A DNA stretch of 49,008 nucleotides, taken from HGM04593 sp045592125. GTDB taxonomy: Bacteria > Bacteroidota > Bacteroidia > Bacteroidales > Bacteroidaceae. Both the position numbers and the translations under genes were made by a program. The number at the start of each line of letters is the position of its first letter. Position 1 is the stretch's first letter. Location: assembly GCA_045592125.1 (NCBI GenBank), contig JAZNUE010000030.1, positions 1-49,008 on the forward strand. The letters are read 5' to 3'. Under the pieces are notes generated by a model. The model had not been told where the DNA came from. It worked only from the letters and a program-made list of their open reading frames with translations, and searched no databases. Shown piece after piece: positions 1 to 7,992 of the stretch.

Positions 1-94
1 ACAGGTCAAACGCAGCATAGCCGCAGGTTATGCCGTTTGGGTTGCGAAAAGCAAAACGAGCCAATGACATTGCAAATAATGAATGACACAGAAC
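1..94 (-). repeat. Dispersed repeat, family 1 (reverse-oriented copy)
   Basis: On the minus strand this reads as the same element found at the right end of the window: a promoter-like ATTATTTGCAATGTCATTGGCTCG module, then a hairpin-forming core (CAAACGGCATAACC paired with GGCTATGCTGCGTTTG). It matches the variant in the third tandem copy at 48900-48996 (TGCTGCGTTTGACCTGT) better than the first two copies. It is truncated by the window edge. Non-coding; the short reading frames that cross it are artefacts. Confidence 0.8.
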
Positions 95-135
95 TGATAA
101 ATTCAAATAGATATAATTCATAAAACAATACAACA

Positions 136-1113
136 ATGAAAAAGAAAATTTTATTGACACTGGTGCTTGCTGTTTCAGGCATGGTGTCGCTCATGGCACA
201 GACTACAGCACTTGTAACCTACGACGGCGGTTATTTTATTAAGGATGGCAAGGAGTGGACCGAATACCGCCCTGCCGACAAGGTGGAACCATGGAACGAG
301 TACAAGCAGTACAAAGAGGATGACAAATTCTTCTACCTCGAGAGCAAGAGATGCAATGTCTCTGTTCCTAAATTGTCGCACGACAAGATTTATGTCGACC
401 GCAAGAAGAACGGCAACTGGGAGGTCGTGTATAACACACTGAATGTACACCTTCTTTGTCCCGAAGGCGATGCACTGTACTACACTTACAGGAATCACAG
501 TATGAAACATTACGAGTATGACGGCTATTTCGTGCGCGACAACATGAGCTGGCGTGAATACCGCCCAAGGCTCAAGAGCGGTGTATGGGCGGAGTTCAAG
601 CAGACTGCTGAAGACTATAGATATTTTACTCTTGAAAGCACACACAATATTGTGTACATTCCAAAGACAACTGATGACGACATTGTAATCAAAGATAAGG
701 ATAATAAAAACTGGACGGGCGGGTATGCAATACAGGCGGTCTACGACCGCTCGGCAACATATCTCTACAGTTTCTACTACGAGAAGAGCGGACTTCTTAA
801 AGGTCAGAATAATGCAGAACTGACCGATAATGATGCACGTATAAGCCTCGACAGCAAATGCAATATCCAGGTGGCTCTTGGCGGCAAGCACTACGATTTT
901 ACATACACCGATATTTCAATCGCCGATTATGACGGCAAGGAGGCTATCCTCATTACCATTGACAAGAAGAACAGGATATGGCTCTTCGACGGTACTGCAC
1001 AGGTTGAGTGCAAGAAGATTGGCAAGAAGATGCTCTTTGTCGGTGCAGGAAGCTACAGAAAGGTTCTTGAGCAACTGAAGATGGGCACTTTCAGGATGGC
1101 TTCATCGCGATAG
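136..1113 (+). CDS. Secreted protein with two internal repeats, function unknown
   Basis: A 325-residue protein with a clear N-terminal signal peptide (charged MKKK, hydrophobic core, cleavage likely after the MAQ near residue 22), so it is probably periplasmic or exported. Two tandem units of about 70 residues follow. Both contain the pattern YDGxYFhxDxxxWxEYRP, then a WxEhKQ segment, then FFYLES/YFTLES and a V-x-V/I-PK motif ahead of a DxxIxhxD stretch (about residues 29-95 and 126-195). The last 110 residues are not obviously repeated. No lipobox and no catalytic motif was recognised. It stands alone, with the lipoprotein gene at 1227 downstream in the same direction. I do not recognise the family; the duplicated beta-rich unit suggests binding or a structural role, which is inference only. 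Confidence 0.8.
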   Translation: MKKKILLTLVLAVSGMVSLMAQTTALVTYDGGYFIKDGKEWTEYRPADKVEPWNEYKQYKEDDKFFYLESKRCNVSVPKLSHDKIYVDRKKNGNWEVVYNTLNVHLLCPEGDALYYTYRNHSMKHYEYDGYFVRDNMSWREYRPRLKSGVWAEFKQTAEDYRYFTLESTHNIVYIPKTTDDDIVIKDKDNKNWTGGYAIQAVYDRSATYLYSFYYEKSGLLKGQNNAELTDNDARISLDSKCNIQVALGGKHYDFTYTDISIADYDGKEAILITIDKKNRIWLFDGTAQVECKKIGKKMLFVGAGSYRKVLEQLKMGTFRMASSR

Positions 1114-1175
1114 AAAATACTATCGTCCGCGCCAGTATGCAATATATCTGATGTGCAATCTCATCCTTTTAATGA

Positions 1176-1205
1176 TTGATATTACGGAAAAATTGTATAA
1201 TTTTG
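1176..1205 (+). promoter_or_regulatory. Bacteroidetes-type promoter
   Basis: TTG at 1176-1178 and TAATTTTG (TAnnTTTG) at 1198-1205 are separated by 19 bases, matching the Bacteroidetes primary sigma consensus. It lies 21 bases ahead of the lipoprotein start at 1227. Confidence 0.55.
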
Positions 1206-1226
1206 AGAAAATAAATATTTGTAACT

Positions 1227-1766
1227 ATGAAAAAGAAATCACTATTATTTGTTTTCCTTGTCATGCTGTTCGTTACTGCATGCAGCGGTCCGCAGGCTCC
1301 TGTCAAGGAGTTGAGGAAACTTGCCGATGAGATTGAGATGAATTATGACAGATATACCGATGAGGAACTTGAGAATGTCATGACACGGTTAGAGGCTATT
1401 GACAAAAAGATGGAGCAGTATGAATATACCGATGAGGAACTGCGTGAGATTGGGCGTCTGAATGGCAGACTGACAATGTATCTGGCTAAGGCTTACATGA
1501 AACGTGCCGGTTCTGAATTAGGAGAGATTACACAGGAACTTCTAGGTGGTATGGAAGGGTTCTTCGGTGCGCTGTGTGATGATGTTGATTGCACTGAAGA
1601 AGAACTGGAAGAGGCAGGACGCTTGGCCGGCAGACAGTTGGGCAAACGTCTTCGTAACACGGCAATAATGTTCGGCTCTGGAGTAGAGGGCTTTGCCGAG
1701 GAGTTCGGCAAGGAGATTGAGGCCCTTTCAGAAGAGGTGGAGAGTCTTGCCGAAGGCATTGAATGA
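1227..1766 (+). CDS. Small lipoprotein with helical TDEEL repeats, function unknown
   Basis: A 179-residue protein starting MKKKSLLFVFLVMLFVTACSG. The lipobox VTAC places the lipidated cysteine near residue 19. The residue after it is Ser, so surface export cannot be judged from the next residues. The mature part is highly acidic and predicted helical. A short motif recurs three times: RYTDEELENV, EYTDEELREI and DCTEEELEEA (about residues 43, 71 and 113), each followed by an amphipathic helix. A hydrophobic glycine-rich segment lies between the second and third motifs. No known catalytic signature is present. A promoter-like pair precedes it and a perfect 40-bp palindrome follows it. Not recognised as any named family. 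Confidence 0.8.
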   Translation: MKKKSLLFVFLVMLFVTACSGPQAPVKELRKLADEIEMNYDRYTDEELENVMTRLEAIDKKMEQYEYTDEELREIGRLNGRLTMYLAKAYMKRAGSELGEITQELLGGMEGFFGALCDDVDCTEEELEEAGRLAGRQLGKRLRNTAIMFGSGVEGFAEEFGKEIEALSEEVESLAEGIE

Positions 1767-1790
1767 AGCTTTGGGTACAAGATAGACAGA

Positions 1791-1830
1791 TGGCAAATCC
1801 CTGATTGGAATTCCAATCAGGGATTTGCCA
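1791..1830. terminator. Bidirectional terminator hairpin
   Basis: A perfect inverted repeat with 20-base arms and no loop bases (arm TGGCAAATCCCTGATTGGAA, 1791-1810, with its exact complement 1811-1830). It sits between two convergent genes, the lipoprotein (+) and the purine permease (-), and can serve both. Confidence 0.85.
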
Positions 1831-1848
1831 TTATATAGTGTATAGTTT

Positions 1849-3147
1849 TTACAGGAAGATATACTTGAGGATAGACAGGACTGCAAGTATGTACATCATA
1901 ACTGTTATCTTCTTGAACTTGCCGCAGAGCATGTTGATGATAACGTAGCTTATCATACCGAGCAGGATACCGTGAGAGATAGAATAGGTAAGCGGCATCA
2001 TGATGATACATATGAATGCCGGGATTGACTCTGTAAACTCGCTGAACGGTATCTTCTTTATTGGTTCAATCATAAGCAGACCCACAAGGATTAGCACTGG
2101 TGCTGTAGCCGATGACGGGATAGAGAGGAAGAGCGGAGAGAAGAAGAGTGTTATGGCAAAGCAACATCCAACGGCGAATGCAGTTAATCCTGAACGGCCG
2201 CCCTGGTCAACGCCAGCAGCGCTCTCTACGTAGGTAGTTGTTGTTGATGTACCTAGCATGGCGCCGGCAGTCGTTGCAATGGCGTCGGCCATGAAGGCTG
2301 GTGTTATACGGTATATATTGCCGTTCTTGTCTACGAGGTTTGCCTTAGTGCAGACTCCGATTAGCGTGCCTATGGTATCGAATATGTCAATGAAGAGGAA
2401 TGTGAACACTACAATGAGCATGTCAAGAGTGAATATCTGGCTCCATTCGAGCTGGCAGAAGATGGGCGCTACAGATTCCGGCATTGAAACCACGCCCTTG
2501 AAGTCTGTCACTCCCATTGGAATACCGATTAAGGTGGTTAGCAGGATTCCAAGCAGCAAGGCGCCGCGGACATTCTTCGCATAGAGGAAACCTGTGAGGA
2601 AGAGGCCTATGATTGTAAGCAGTCCGGCACCGCTTGTTATGTCTCCAAGGTTTACCAGCGTAGCGCCGTCATCGACAATGACACCGCCTTTCTGGAGCCC
2701 CACAAAAGCAATGAAAAGGCCTATGCCGCAGCCAATTGCATACCGCAGCGTGGCCGGAATGGCATTCACTATCGCTGTACGGAGGTTTGTTACCGTGAGA
2801 ATGATGAAGATTATACCCTCAATGAATACTGCAGTAAGGGCAAACTGCCATAAGTAGCCCATGGCATTGCACACTGTGAATACGAAGAATGCATTCAGGC
2901 CCATGCCTGGTGCAAGGCCGAATGGCAGCTTGCCTATGAATGCCATGGCCATACAGCCGATTATGGCTGCAAGCGCGGTTGCTGTGAATACTGCACCGCC
3001 AGGCATAGGGTTCTCTTTTATTGCACTGAAGATGTCGGGGTTCACGGCCAGGATATAAGACATTGTAAGGAATGTCGTTATTCCGGCAAGAATCTCTGTT
3101 CTGACTGTGGTCTTGGACGGGTCAAAGCCAAATAGTTTCTTAAGCAT
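1849..3147 (-). CDS. NCS2/AzgA-family purine (adenine/guanine/hypoxanthine) permease
   Basis: A 432-residue polytopic inner-membrane protein. The N-terminus (FGFDPSKTTVRTEILAGITTF followed by MSYILAVNP) and the later LGTSTTTTYVESAAGV segment around residue 295 are hallmarks of the AzgA/PbuG-type branch of NCS2 nucleobase transporters. These import purine bases by proton symport. About a dozen hydrophobic segments are visible, and the length is typical. The start codon overlaps the miaA stop by one base (TAATG), so the two are translationally coupled in the minus-strand operon. Substrate choice among adenine, guanine and hypoxanthine cannot be read from the sequence. No purine riboswitch is visible, as expected for a distal operon gene. 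Confidence 0.92.
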   Translation of the reverse strand: MLKKLFGFDPSKTTVRTEILAGITTFLTMSYILAVNPDIFSAIKENPMPGGAVFTATALAAIIGCMAMAFIGKLPFGLAPGMGLNAFFVFTVCNAMGYLWQFALTAVFIEGIIFIILTVTNLRTAIVNAIPATLRYAIGCGIGLFIAFVGLQKGGVIVDDGATLVNLGDITSGAGLLTIIGLFLTGFLYAKNVRGALLLGILLTTLIGIPMGVTDFKGVVSMPESVAPIFCQLEWSQIFTLDMLIVVFTFLFIDIFDTIGTLIGVCTKANLVDKNGNIYRITPAFMADAIATTAGAMLGTSTTTTYVESAAGVDQGGRSGLTAFAVGCCFAITLFFSPLFLSIPSSATAPVLILVGLLMIEPIKKIPFSEFTESIPAFICIIMMPLTYSISHGILLGMISYVIINMLCGKFKKITVMMYILAVLSILKYIFL

Positions 3148-4046
3148 TATCCGGCTGATTGCTCTATGTGTTTTATTATGCTCCCGATGTCATCGGGGTG
3201 GAACCATGTGATTTCATCATCCTTGCGGTACCATGTCACCTGCTTGCGGGAGTATATGCGTGTATTCTGCTTTATCTTCTCAATGGCGAAGGGGAGTGTC
3301 CATTCGCCGTCAAGGTATCTGAATATCTCCTTGTAACCCACTGTGTTGAGCGAATTGTGGTGCTTGAGATGGGTGAATCTCCTTACCTCCTCAACCAGGC
3401 CTTGCTCAATCATCATGTCTACACGCCTGTTTATGCGCTCATACAGTTCCTCGCGCTCGCGCTGCAGCCCAATCTTTATAATCCTGAACGGGCGCTTCTT
3501 CTTCTGCCGTTTGCGGAAACTGCTGTAGGGCCTGCCTGTCATGTAGCATATCTCCAGAGCGTGCATGACACGTTTAGGATTCTTTATGTCGGCCTCGCGG
3601 TAGTACTCCGGGTCAAGTATGCGCAGCTCGCCAGCGAGTCTCTCAAGGCCCTCGTGCTCATACTTCTCAAGAACCATTGCGCGGGTGGCCTCGTCAACTG
3701 TGGGTATGTCGTCAATGCCGTTGCAAACAGCGTCTATGTACATCATTGACCCGCCCGACATGAGCATTGTAGGGTGGTGCGGGAACTCCTTGTCAAGAAG
3801 CACCATAACCTCTTCCTCGTAGCGTGCGGCGCTGTAGTACTCGCCTGGGCTCAGCTGCCCCACAAAATAGTGCCTGCAGCGCGACAGTTCCTCTTCCGTT
3901 GGCATAGCCGTGCCAATCTCCATCCCCTTGTACATCTGCCTTGAGTCGGCCGATATTATGGGACACCCTAAATAACCGGCAATGGCAAGACTTGTATCTG
4001 TCTTGCCAACTGCTGTCGGGCCAATCAGTACGACAAGGGTGTTCAT
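3147..4046 (-). CDS. miaA: tRNA dimethylallyltransferase
   Basis: A 299-residue enzyme that transfers a dimethylallyl group to N6 of A37 in tRNAs reading UNN codons. The P-loop GPTAVGKT is at residues 8-15. It is followed by the family segment SADSRQMYKGMEIGTAMPT (about 33-51), whose Asp and Ser help bind DMAPP and tRNA. Near the C-terminus the KQNTRIYSRKQVTWYRKD motif is typical of MiaA. The length matches the family. It lies 18 bases downstream of the PRiA4_ORF3-like gene and its stop overlaps the purine permease start. Many Bacteroidetes carry two miaA paralogues; which one this is cannot be told here. Confidence 0.96.
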   Translation of the reverse strand: MNTLVVLIGPTAVGKTDTSLAIAGYLGCPIISADSRQMYKGMEIGTAMPTEEELSRCRHYFVGQLSPGEYYSAARYEEEVMVLLDKEFPHHPTMLMSGGSMMYIDAVCNGIDDIPTVDEATRAMVLEKYEHEGLERLAGELRILDPEYYREADIKNPKRVMHALEICYMTGRPYSSFRKRQKKKRPFRIIKIGLQREREELYERINRRVDMMIEQGLVEEVRRFTHLKHHNSLNTVGYKEIFRYLDGEWTLPFAIEKIKQNTRIYSRKQVTWYRKDDEITWFHPDDIGSIIKHIEQSAG

Positions 4047-4064
4047 CTGCTGCCTGGCCTGTTA

Positions 4065-4631
4065 TTAGTAGAGGTCGTCTATTGAGCTCATCTCGCTAGC
4101 GCCTCCCATGTCATATCCGCTTGGGTCTATGTCATCGTCATTATAGCCGTCGCTGCCGTAGAAGTCCTCGCTAAACTCATCGTCGCTTGCCGCAACAGGG
4201 TTCTTGCTCATGAGCTCCTCAAAGTCGAGTGTCTGTGCAGGAGCGTCGCCTACGCTGCGTGTGCACACAGGGGCGCTAATGTTCTTGTGGTACTCAATCT
4301 TGCTCAGCTCCATGTAGAATACGCGGTCCCCAAGCGGGTCGAACACATACATGAGCTTCTGCTTCTCTTCCTCAACCAGGTCGCCTATCACGGTCTCCTC
4401 CATTGTATAGCTCTCATCCTCGGACATGCCGCCCATGTCCTCGCGTGTTATCTCAACTTCCTTTATCCACTTCTCGTTGCAGATGAAGAATGATGTCATC
4501 TGGTCGTCGGGGTAGCCGGCCGATTCAAGGATTGCCTTGTGCAATTCGAAGAATGTGGCGTCGGAATCAATTTCTATATCTCTCCTGAAATTGTCGGCCT
4601 CGTCTGATAATAGCCTGAATTTGTATACCAT
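4065..4631 (-). CDS. PRiA4_ORF3-like (plasmid pRiA4b ORF-3 / IS1096 TnpR-like) cytoplasmic protein
   Basis: A 188-residue soluble acidic protein. The N-terminal part (MVYKFRLLSD, then FRRDIEIDSDATFFELHKAIL, then FFICNEKWIKEVEIT) follows the pattern of the PRiA4_ORF3 domain, a ubiquitin-like fold of unknown molecular role. The middle (KLMYVFDPLGDRVFYMEL) fits the second half of that domain. The C-terminal 40 residues are a low-complexity Asp/Ser/Gly tail, probably disordered. Despite the family's mobile-element name, the context here is a housekeeping operon between lpxA and miaA, so it is likely a resident gene. Function unknown. Confidence 0.75.
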   Translation of the reverse strand: MVYKFRLLSDEADNFRRDIEIDSDATFFELHKAILESAGYPDDQMTSFFICNEKWIKEVEITREDMGGMSEDESYTMEETVIGDLVEEEKQKLMYVFDPLGDRVFYMELSKIEYHKNISAPVCTRSVGDAPAQTLDFEELMSKNPVAASDDEFSEDFYGSDGYNDDDIDPSGYDMGGASEMSSIDDLY

Positions 4632-4682
4632 AGTCCTAATGATAATTCTGTGTTATTCTATGTTTGTACGTGACGGGGAGCG

Positions 4683-5453
4683 TTATCCAACGATTCCTCT
4701 CTCCGATTCTTTCTCAATGAAATGCAGTATGTACTCCACTTCGGGTGTCAGGTTGCCGCCCTCCCTTATCTTGGCAAGCGCAGCAGATACAATCGTGCCG
4801 CTCTCGTATATGTTGCGGTAGGCATCGTGTATGCTCCTTATAGCCTCGCTGCTGAATCCGCGGCGGCGCAGGCCCACAATGTTAAGGCCGCAGTACTTGG
4901 CCGGCTCGCGTGCCACGATTATGTATGGGGGGATATCCTTGTTAATGCGGCAGCCGCCCTGTATCATCACATAGCTGCCGATGTGCCCGAACTGGTGCAC
5001 TAGGACACACGCGCTGAGGATTGCGTTGTCGCTTATTGTCACCTCGCCGGCAATCTTTGATGAGTTGCCAATGATACAGCCGCTGCCAATGACACAGTCA
5101 TGCCCTATGTGGACATTCTCCATTAGCAGGTTATTGCTGCCAATGACTGTCTTGCCCTTTGAGGCAGTACCGCGGTTAAGCGTGACGTTCTCGCGTATCA
5201 TGTTATTGTCGCCAATCTCAAGAGTGGTCTCCTCGCCTACAAACTTCAGGTCCTGCGGGGTGCCGCCAATGACAGCCCCGTGGTAAATTCTGTTGTTGTT
5301 TCCCATGCGTGTGCCGCTCAGTACCGAAGCATGTGCCATGATGTGGCAGTTGTCGCCAATGACGACATTGTCCTCAATGTACACGAACGGTTCCACCGTA
5401 CAGTTCTCTCCCAGTCTTGCTCCCGGGTGTATGTGTGCTAATGGACTAATCAT
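4683..5453 (-). CDS. lpxA: Acyl-ACP--UDP-N-acetylglucosamine O-acyltransferase
   Basis: A 256-residue enzyme for the first step of lipid A synthesis, moving a 3-hydroxyacyl chain from ACP to UDP-GlcNAc in the cytoplasm. The N-terminal two-thirds is a left-handed beta-helix of hexapeptide repeats (IHPGARLGENCTVEPFVYI and onward). The catalytic histidine lies in the NVHIGHDCVIG segment near residue 120. The family's helical C-terminal domain follows (from GLRRRGFS). Length matches typical LpxA. It starts 11 bases after the lpxC-fabZ stop, consistent with co-transcription. Confidence 0.96.
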   Translation of the reverse strand: MISPLAHIHPGARLGENCTVEPFVYIEDNVVIGDNCHIMAHASVLSGTRMGNNNRIYHGAVIGGTPQDLKFVGEETTLEIGDNNMIRENVTLNRGTASKGKTVIGSNNLLMENVHIGHDCVIGSGCIIGNSSKIAGEVTISDNAILSACVLVHQFGHIGSYVMIQGGCRINKDIPPYIIVAREPAKYCGLNIVGLRRRGFSSEAIRSIHDAYRNIYESGTIVSAALAKIREGGNLTPEVEYILHFIEKESERGIVG

Positions 5454-5464
5454 GTTCTTCCAAA

Positions 5465-6850
5465 TTATTTGTTCTTAATTAACTGTCCTGTAAACTGCGC
5501 CTCGGCCACAAGCTTCTCGCCAACGAACACATAGCCCTTCATAACTGCAAGGCCATGGCGCAGAGGCATTGCCTGCTCTACGCTGAAGACAAGTGTGTCG
5601 CCCGGCACAACCTTCTTATGGAAAACTGCCTTGTCAATCTTTACAAAGTATGTAGAGTACTTGTCGGGCTCGTCAAGCATGTTCATTATGTGAAGCGCGC
5701 CACACTGCGACATGGCCTCTATAAGCAGCACTCCGGGCATTACCGGCTCTTCGGGGAAATGCCCTGCAAAGAACGGCTCGTTCATGGTCACGTTCTTCAC
5801 GCCTACAATGTTCTTCGACCCAATCTCAATCACCTTGTCTATCATGAGCATTGGTATGCGGTGGGGCAGCAGCTCCTTAATGCGCCTGATGTCCATTACC
5901 GGTTCGCGGTTAGGGTCGTATATTGGCGCCTGTACCTGGTGCTCGCGTATGTTCTTGCGCATTGCGCGCGCGAACTTGTTATTAATGGTGTGTCCTGGGC
6001 ATGTGGCTATAATGCGGCCCTGCAGCGGCTTGCCAATGAGCGCCAGGTCGCCGATGATGTCTAGCAGCTTGTGGCGTGCAGGCTCGTTGTTCCACACAAG
6101 CGGCTTGTGGTTAAGGTAACCGAGCCTGGTGGCGTCCATGCGGGGGGTGCCCAGCATGTCGGTGAGCCTGTCGAACTTGTCCTGCGGCATCTGGCGCTCG
6201 TAGATTACGATTGCGTTGTCAAGGTCGCCGCCCTTGATGAGCCCTATGTTGAGCAGCGGTTCCAGCTCGCGCACGAACACGAACGTGCGGCTCGAGGCTA
6301 TCTCGTCCTTGAAGTCCTCCATGTCCTCAAGCGTGGCATACTGGTTGTAGAGGAAGTCGCTGTCGTAGTGCACGAGCACGTTCAGGCTGAATTTCTCGTC
6401 GGGGAGAATTATTATTGAGCTGCCTGTTTTCTCGTCCTTTATCTCAATCTTTGACTTTATTACGAATACATCCTTCTCGGCATTCTGCTCCTTTATTCCA
6501 ATGCGCCCGATATTCTCCACATACTGTATTGCGCTTCCGTCAAGTATCGGGAACTCCGGGCCGTTAACCTGCATAAGGCAGTTGTCAATGCCTAGGGCGA
6601 AGAGCGCTGCCAGCGCATGCTCCACAGTGCTCACGCGTGCCTCGCCCTTTGTGAGCACTGTGCCGCGTGTAGTCTCGGTAACGTTCTCGGCAATTGCGTC
6701 AATGATGGGCTCTCCAGGCAGGTCGATACGCTGTATCTTGTAGCCGTAGTTCTCCGGAGCGGGATTGAATGTCACTGTGAGGCTAAGGCCTGTATGCAGT
6801 CCTTTGCCGAACAGCGAGAAACTTCCGTTTAGTGTCTTTTGCTTATTCAT
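5465..6850 (-). CDS. lpxC-fabZ: Bifunctional UDP-3-O-acyl-GlcNAc deacetylase / 3-hydroxyacyl-ACP dehydratase
   Basis: A 461-residue fusion characteristic of Bacteroidetes. Residues 1 to about 300 are LpxC, the zinc deacetylase that commits the cell to lipid A. The zinc-ligand segment VSTVEHALAALFALGIDN is near residue 75, and the second His/Asp cluster HKLLDIIGDLAL near residue 260. Residues from about 315 are FabZ, a hot-dog fold dehydratase: LLPHRIPMLMIDKV followed by the active-site motif FFAGHFPEEPVMPGVLLIEA, with catalytic His and Glu. It dehydrates 3-hydroxyacyl-ACP, so the polypeptide sits at the branch between phospholipid and lipid A synthesis. The first 32 bases upstream separate it from lpxD. 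Confidence 0.97.
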   Translation of the reverse strand: MNKQKTLNGSFSLFGKGLHTGLSLTVTFNPAPENYGYKIQRIDLPGEPIIDAIAENVTETTRGTVLTKGEARVSTVEHALAALFALGIDNCLMQVNGPEFPILDGSAIQYVENIGRIGIKEQNAEKDVFVIKSKIEIKDEKTGSSIIILPDEKFSLNVLVHYDSDFLYNQYATLEDMEDFKDEIASSRTFVFVRELEPLLNIGLIKGGDLDNAIVIYERQMPQDKFDRLTDMLGTPRMDATRLGYLNHKPLVWNNEPARHKLLDIIGDLALIGKPLQGRIIATCPGHTINNKFARAMRKNIREHQVQAPIYDPNREPVMDIRRIKELLPHRIPMLMIDKVIEIGSKNIVGVKNVTMNEPFFAGHFPEEPVMPGVLLIEAMSQCGALHIMNMLDEPDKYSTYFVKIDKAVFHKKVVPGDTLVFSVEQAMPLRHGLAVMKGYVFVGEKLVAEAQFTGQLIKNK

Positions 6851-6882
6851 AGAACTATATTCCGATTGATTCCATTGTTTGT

Positions 6883-7917
6883 CTATCCTTTATTCTTAAG
6901 TTCCTCAAGCTCTTTCGTGAGCTGTTTGACCTTCCTGTCAAGTTCGGGCAGGCGCTTGAGGTATGCAGTAGCGCGTATGTATTCGCGCGCGTCCATGGCG
7001 GGTGCGCCAAGAAGGGTCTCGCCGCCCTTGGTGCTGCCTATCGTGCCGCACTGTGGTCCCACGGTGGTACGGTCGCCAATGGTGCTGTGTCCAGACACTC
7101 CTGCCTGGCCTCCAAAGATACACCACTGGCCTATCTTTGTAGAACCGGCGATACCTACCTGTGCCGCCATGGCGGTGTGGCAGCCTACCTCGTCGTTGTG
7201 GGCAATCTGTACCAGGTTGTCGAGCTTTACGCCGCTATGGATGACTGTGGCCCCCATTGTCGCGCGGTCAATACAGGTGTTTGCTCCAACCTCCACATCG
7301 TCCTCAATGACAACAATTCCTGTCTGCGGTATCTTGTTATAGCCGTCGGCGGTAGGCGCAAATCCGAAACCGTCGGCGCCAATGACACATCCGCTGTGCA
7401 GTATACATCTGCTTCCAATGCGGCAGTCGTGGTAGACTGTGACATGGGCATACAATGTGCAGCCGTTGCCAATCTTCACTCCGTCGCCGACAGATGTGCC
7501 GTCATATATGCTGCAGCCGTCGCCAATCTCGCAGTTCTCGCCAATAACAACAAACGGGGCAATGTAACAGTTCTCGCCAATCTTTGCGCTGCTGGCAATT
7601 GAGGCAAGCGAGCTCGTACCTGTCTTCTTGGGCTTGGCCGCCTCGTACATCATCATCAGCCTTGCCAGGCTCTCGTAAGCATTGTCTACCTTTATGAGTG
7701 TCGCCTGTATCTCGCCCTTGGGCTCAAAGTCCCTGTTGACAAGCACGGCCGATGACTGGGTAGTGTATATGTACTCGGCATACTTTGGGTTGGCAAGAAA
7801 CGACAATGCGCCGGGTACCCCCTCCTCAATCTTGGCGAATGTGAAGATTTCAGCATTTTCATTGCCAACGACCTCGCCTCCAATGAACGACGCTATCTGT
7901 TTTGCTGTGAATTTCAT
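6883..7917 (-). CDS. lpxD: UDP-3-O-(3-hydroxyacyl)glucosamine N-acyltransferase
   Basis: A 344-residue lipid A enzyme catalysing the third step, N-acylation of UDP-3-O-acyl-glucosamine. The N-terminal substrate-binding domain (MKFTAKQIASFIGGEVVGN, then SFLANPKYAEYIYTTQSSAVLV) is followed by a long hexapeptide-repeat beta-helix (from about residue 100). The catalytic histidine is in LDNLVQIAHNDEVG near residue 235. The C-terminal helix is charged (LPELDRKVKQLTKELEELKNKG). It is the first of three contiguous lipid A genes. The gap in front of it contains a TAnnTTCG-type box, so lpxD may start a transcript of its own. Confidence 0.96.
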   Translation of the reverse strand: MKFTAKQIASFIGGEVVGNENAEIFTFAKIEEGVPGALSFLANPKYAEYIYTTQSSAVLVNRDFEPKGEIQATLIKVDNAYESLARLMMMYEAAKPKKTGTSSLASIASSAKIGENCYIAPFVVIGENCEIGDGCSIYDGTSVGDGVKIGNGCTLYAHVTVYHDCRIGSRCILHSGCVIGADGFGFAPTADGYNKIPQTGIVVIEDDVEVGANTCIDRATMGATVIHSGVKLDNLVQIAHNDEVGCHTAMAAQVGIAGSTKIGQWCIFGGQAGVSGHSTIGDRTTVGPQCGTIGSTKGGETLLGAPAMDAREYIRATAYLKRLPELDRKVKQLTKELEELKNKG

Positions 7918-7939
7918 ATCCTGGATATATCTGTGCAGG

Positions 7940-7947
7940 CGAAGATA
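7940..7947 (-). promoter_or_regulatory. Possible -7 box ahead of lpxD
   Basis: TATCTTCG on the minus strand, 23 bases upstream of the lpxD start, matches the TAnnTTcG form of the Bacteroidetes -7 element. No well-spaced -33 element is convincing, so this is a weak call. Confidence 0.35.
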
Positions 7948-7992
7948 AGTAATTCGCCCAACAAAAATGTTGTGTTATTGATATTTTGTTGC

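Noticed and set aside
4065..4631. Insertion-sequence remnant suggested by the TnpR-like family name
   Set aside because: No terminal repeats or transposase; the gene lies in tight spacing within a housekeeping operon.
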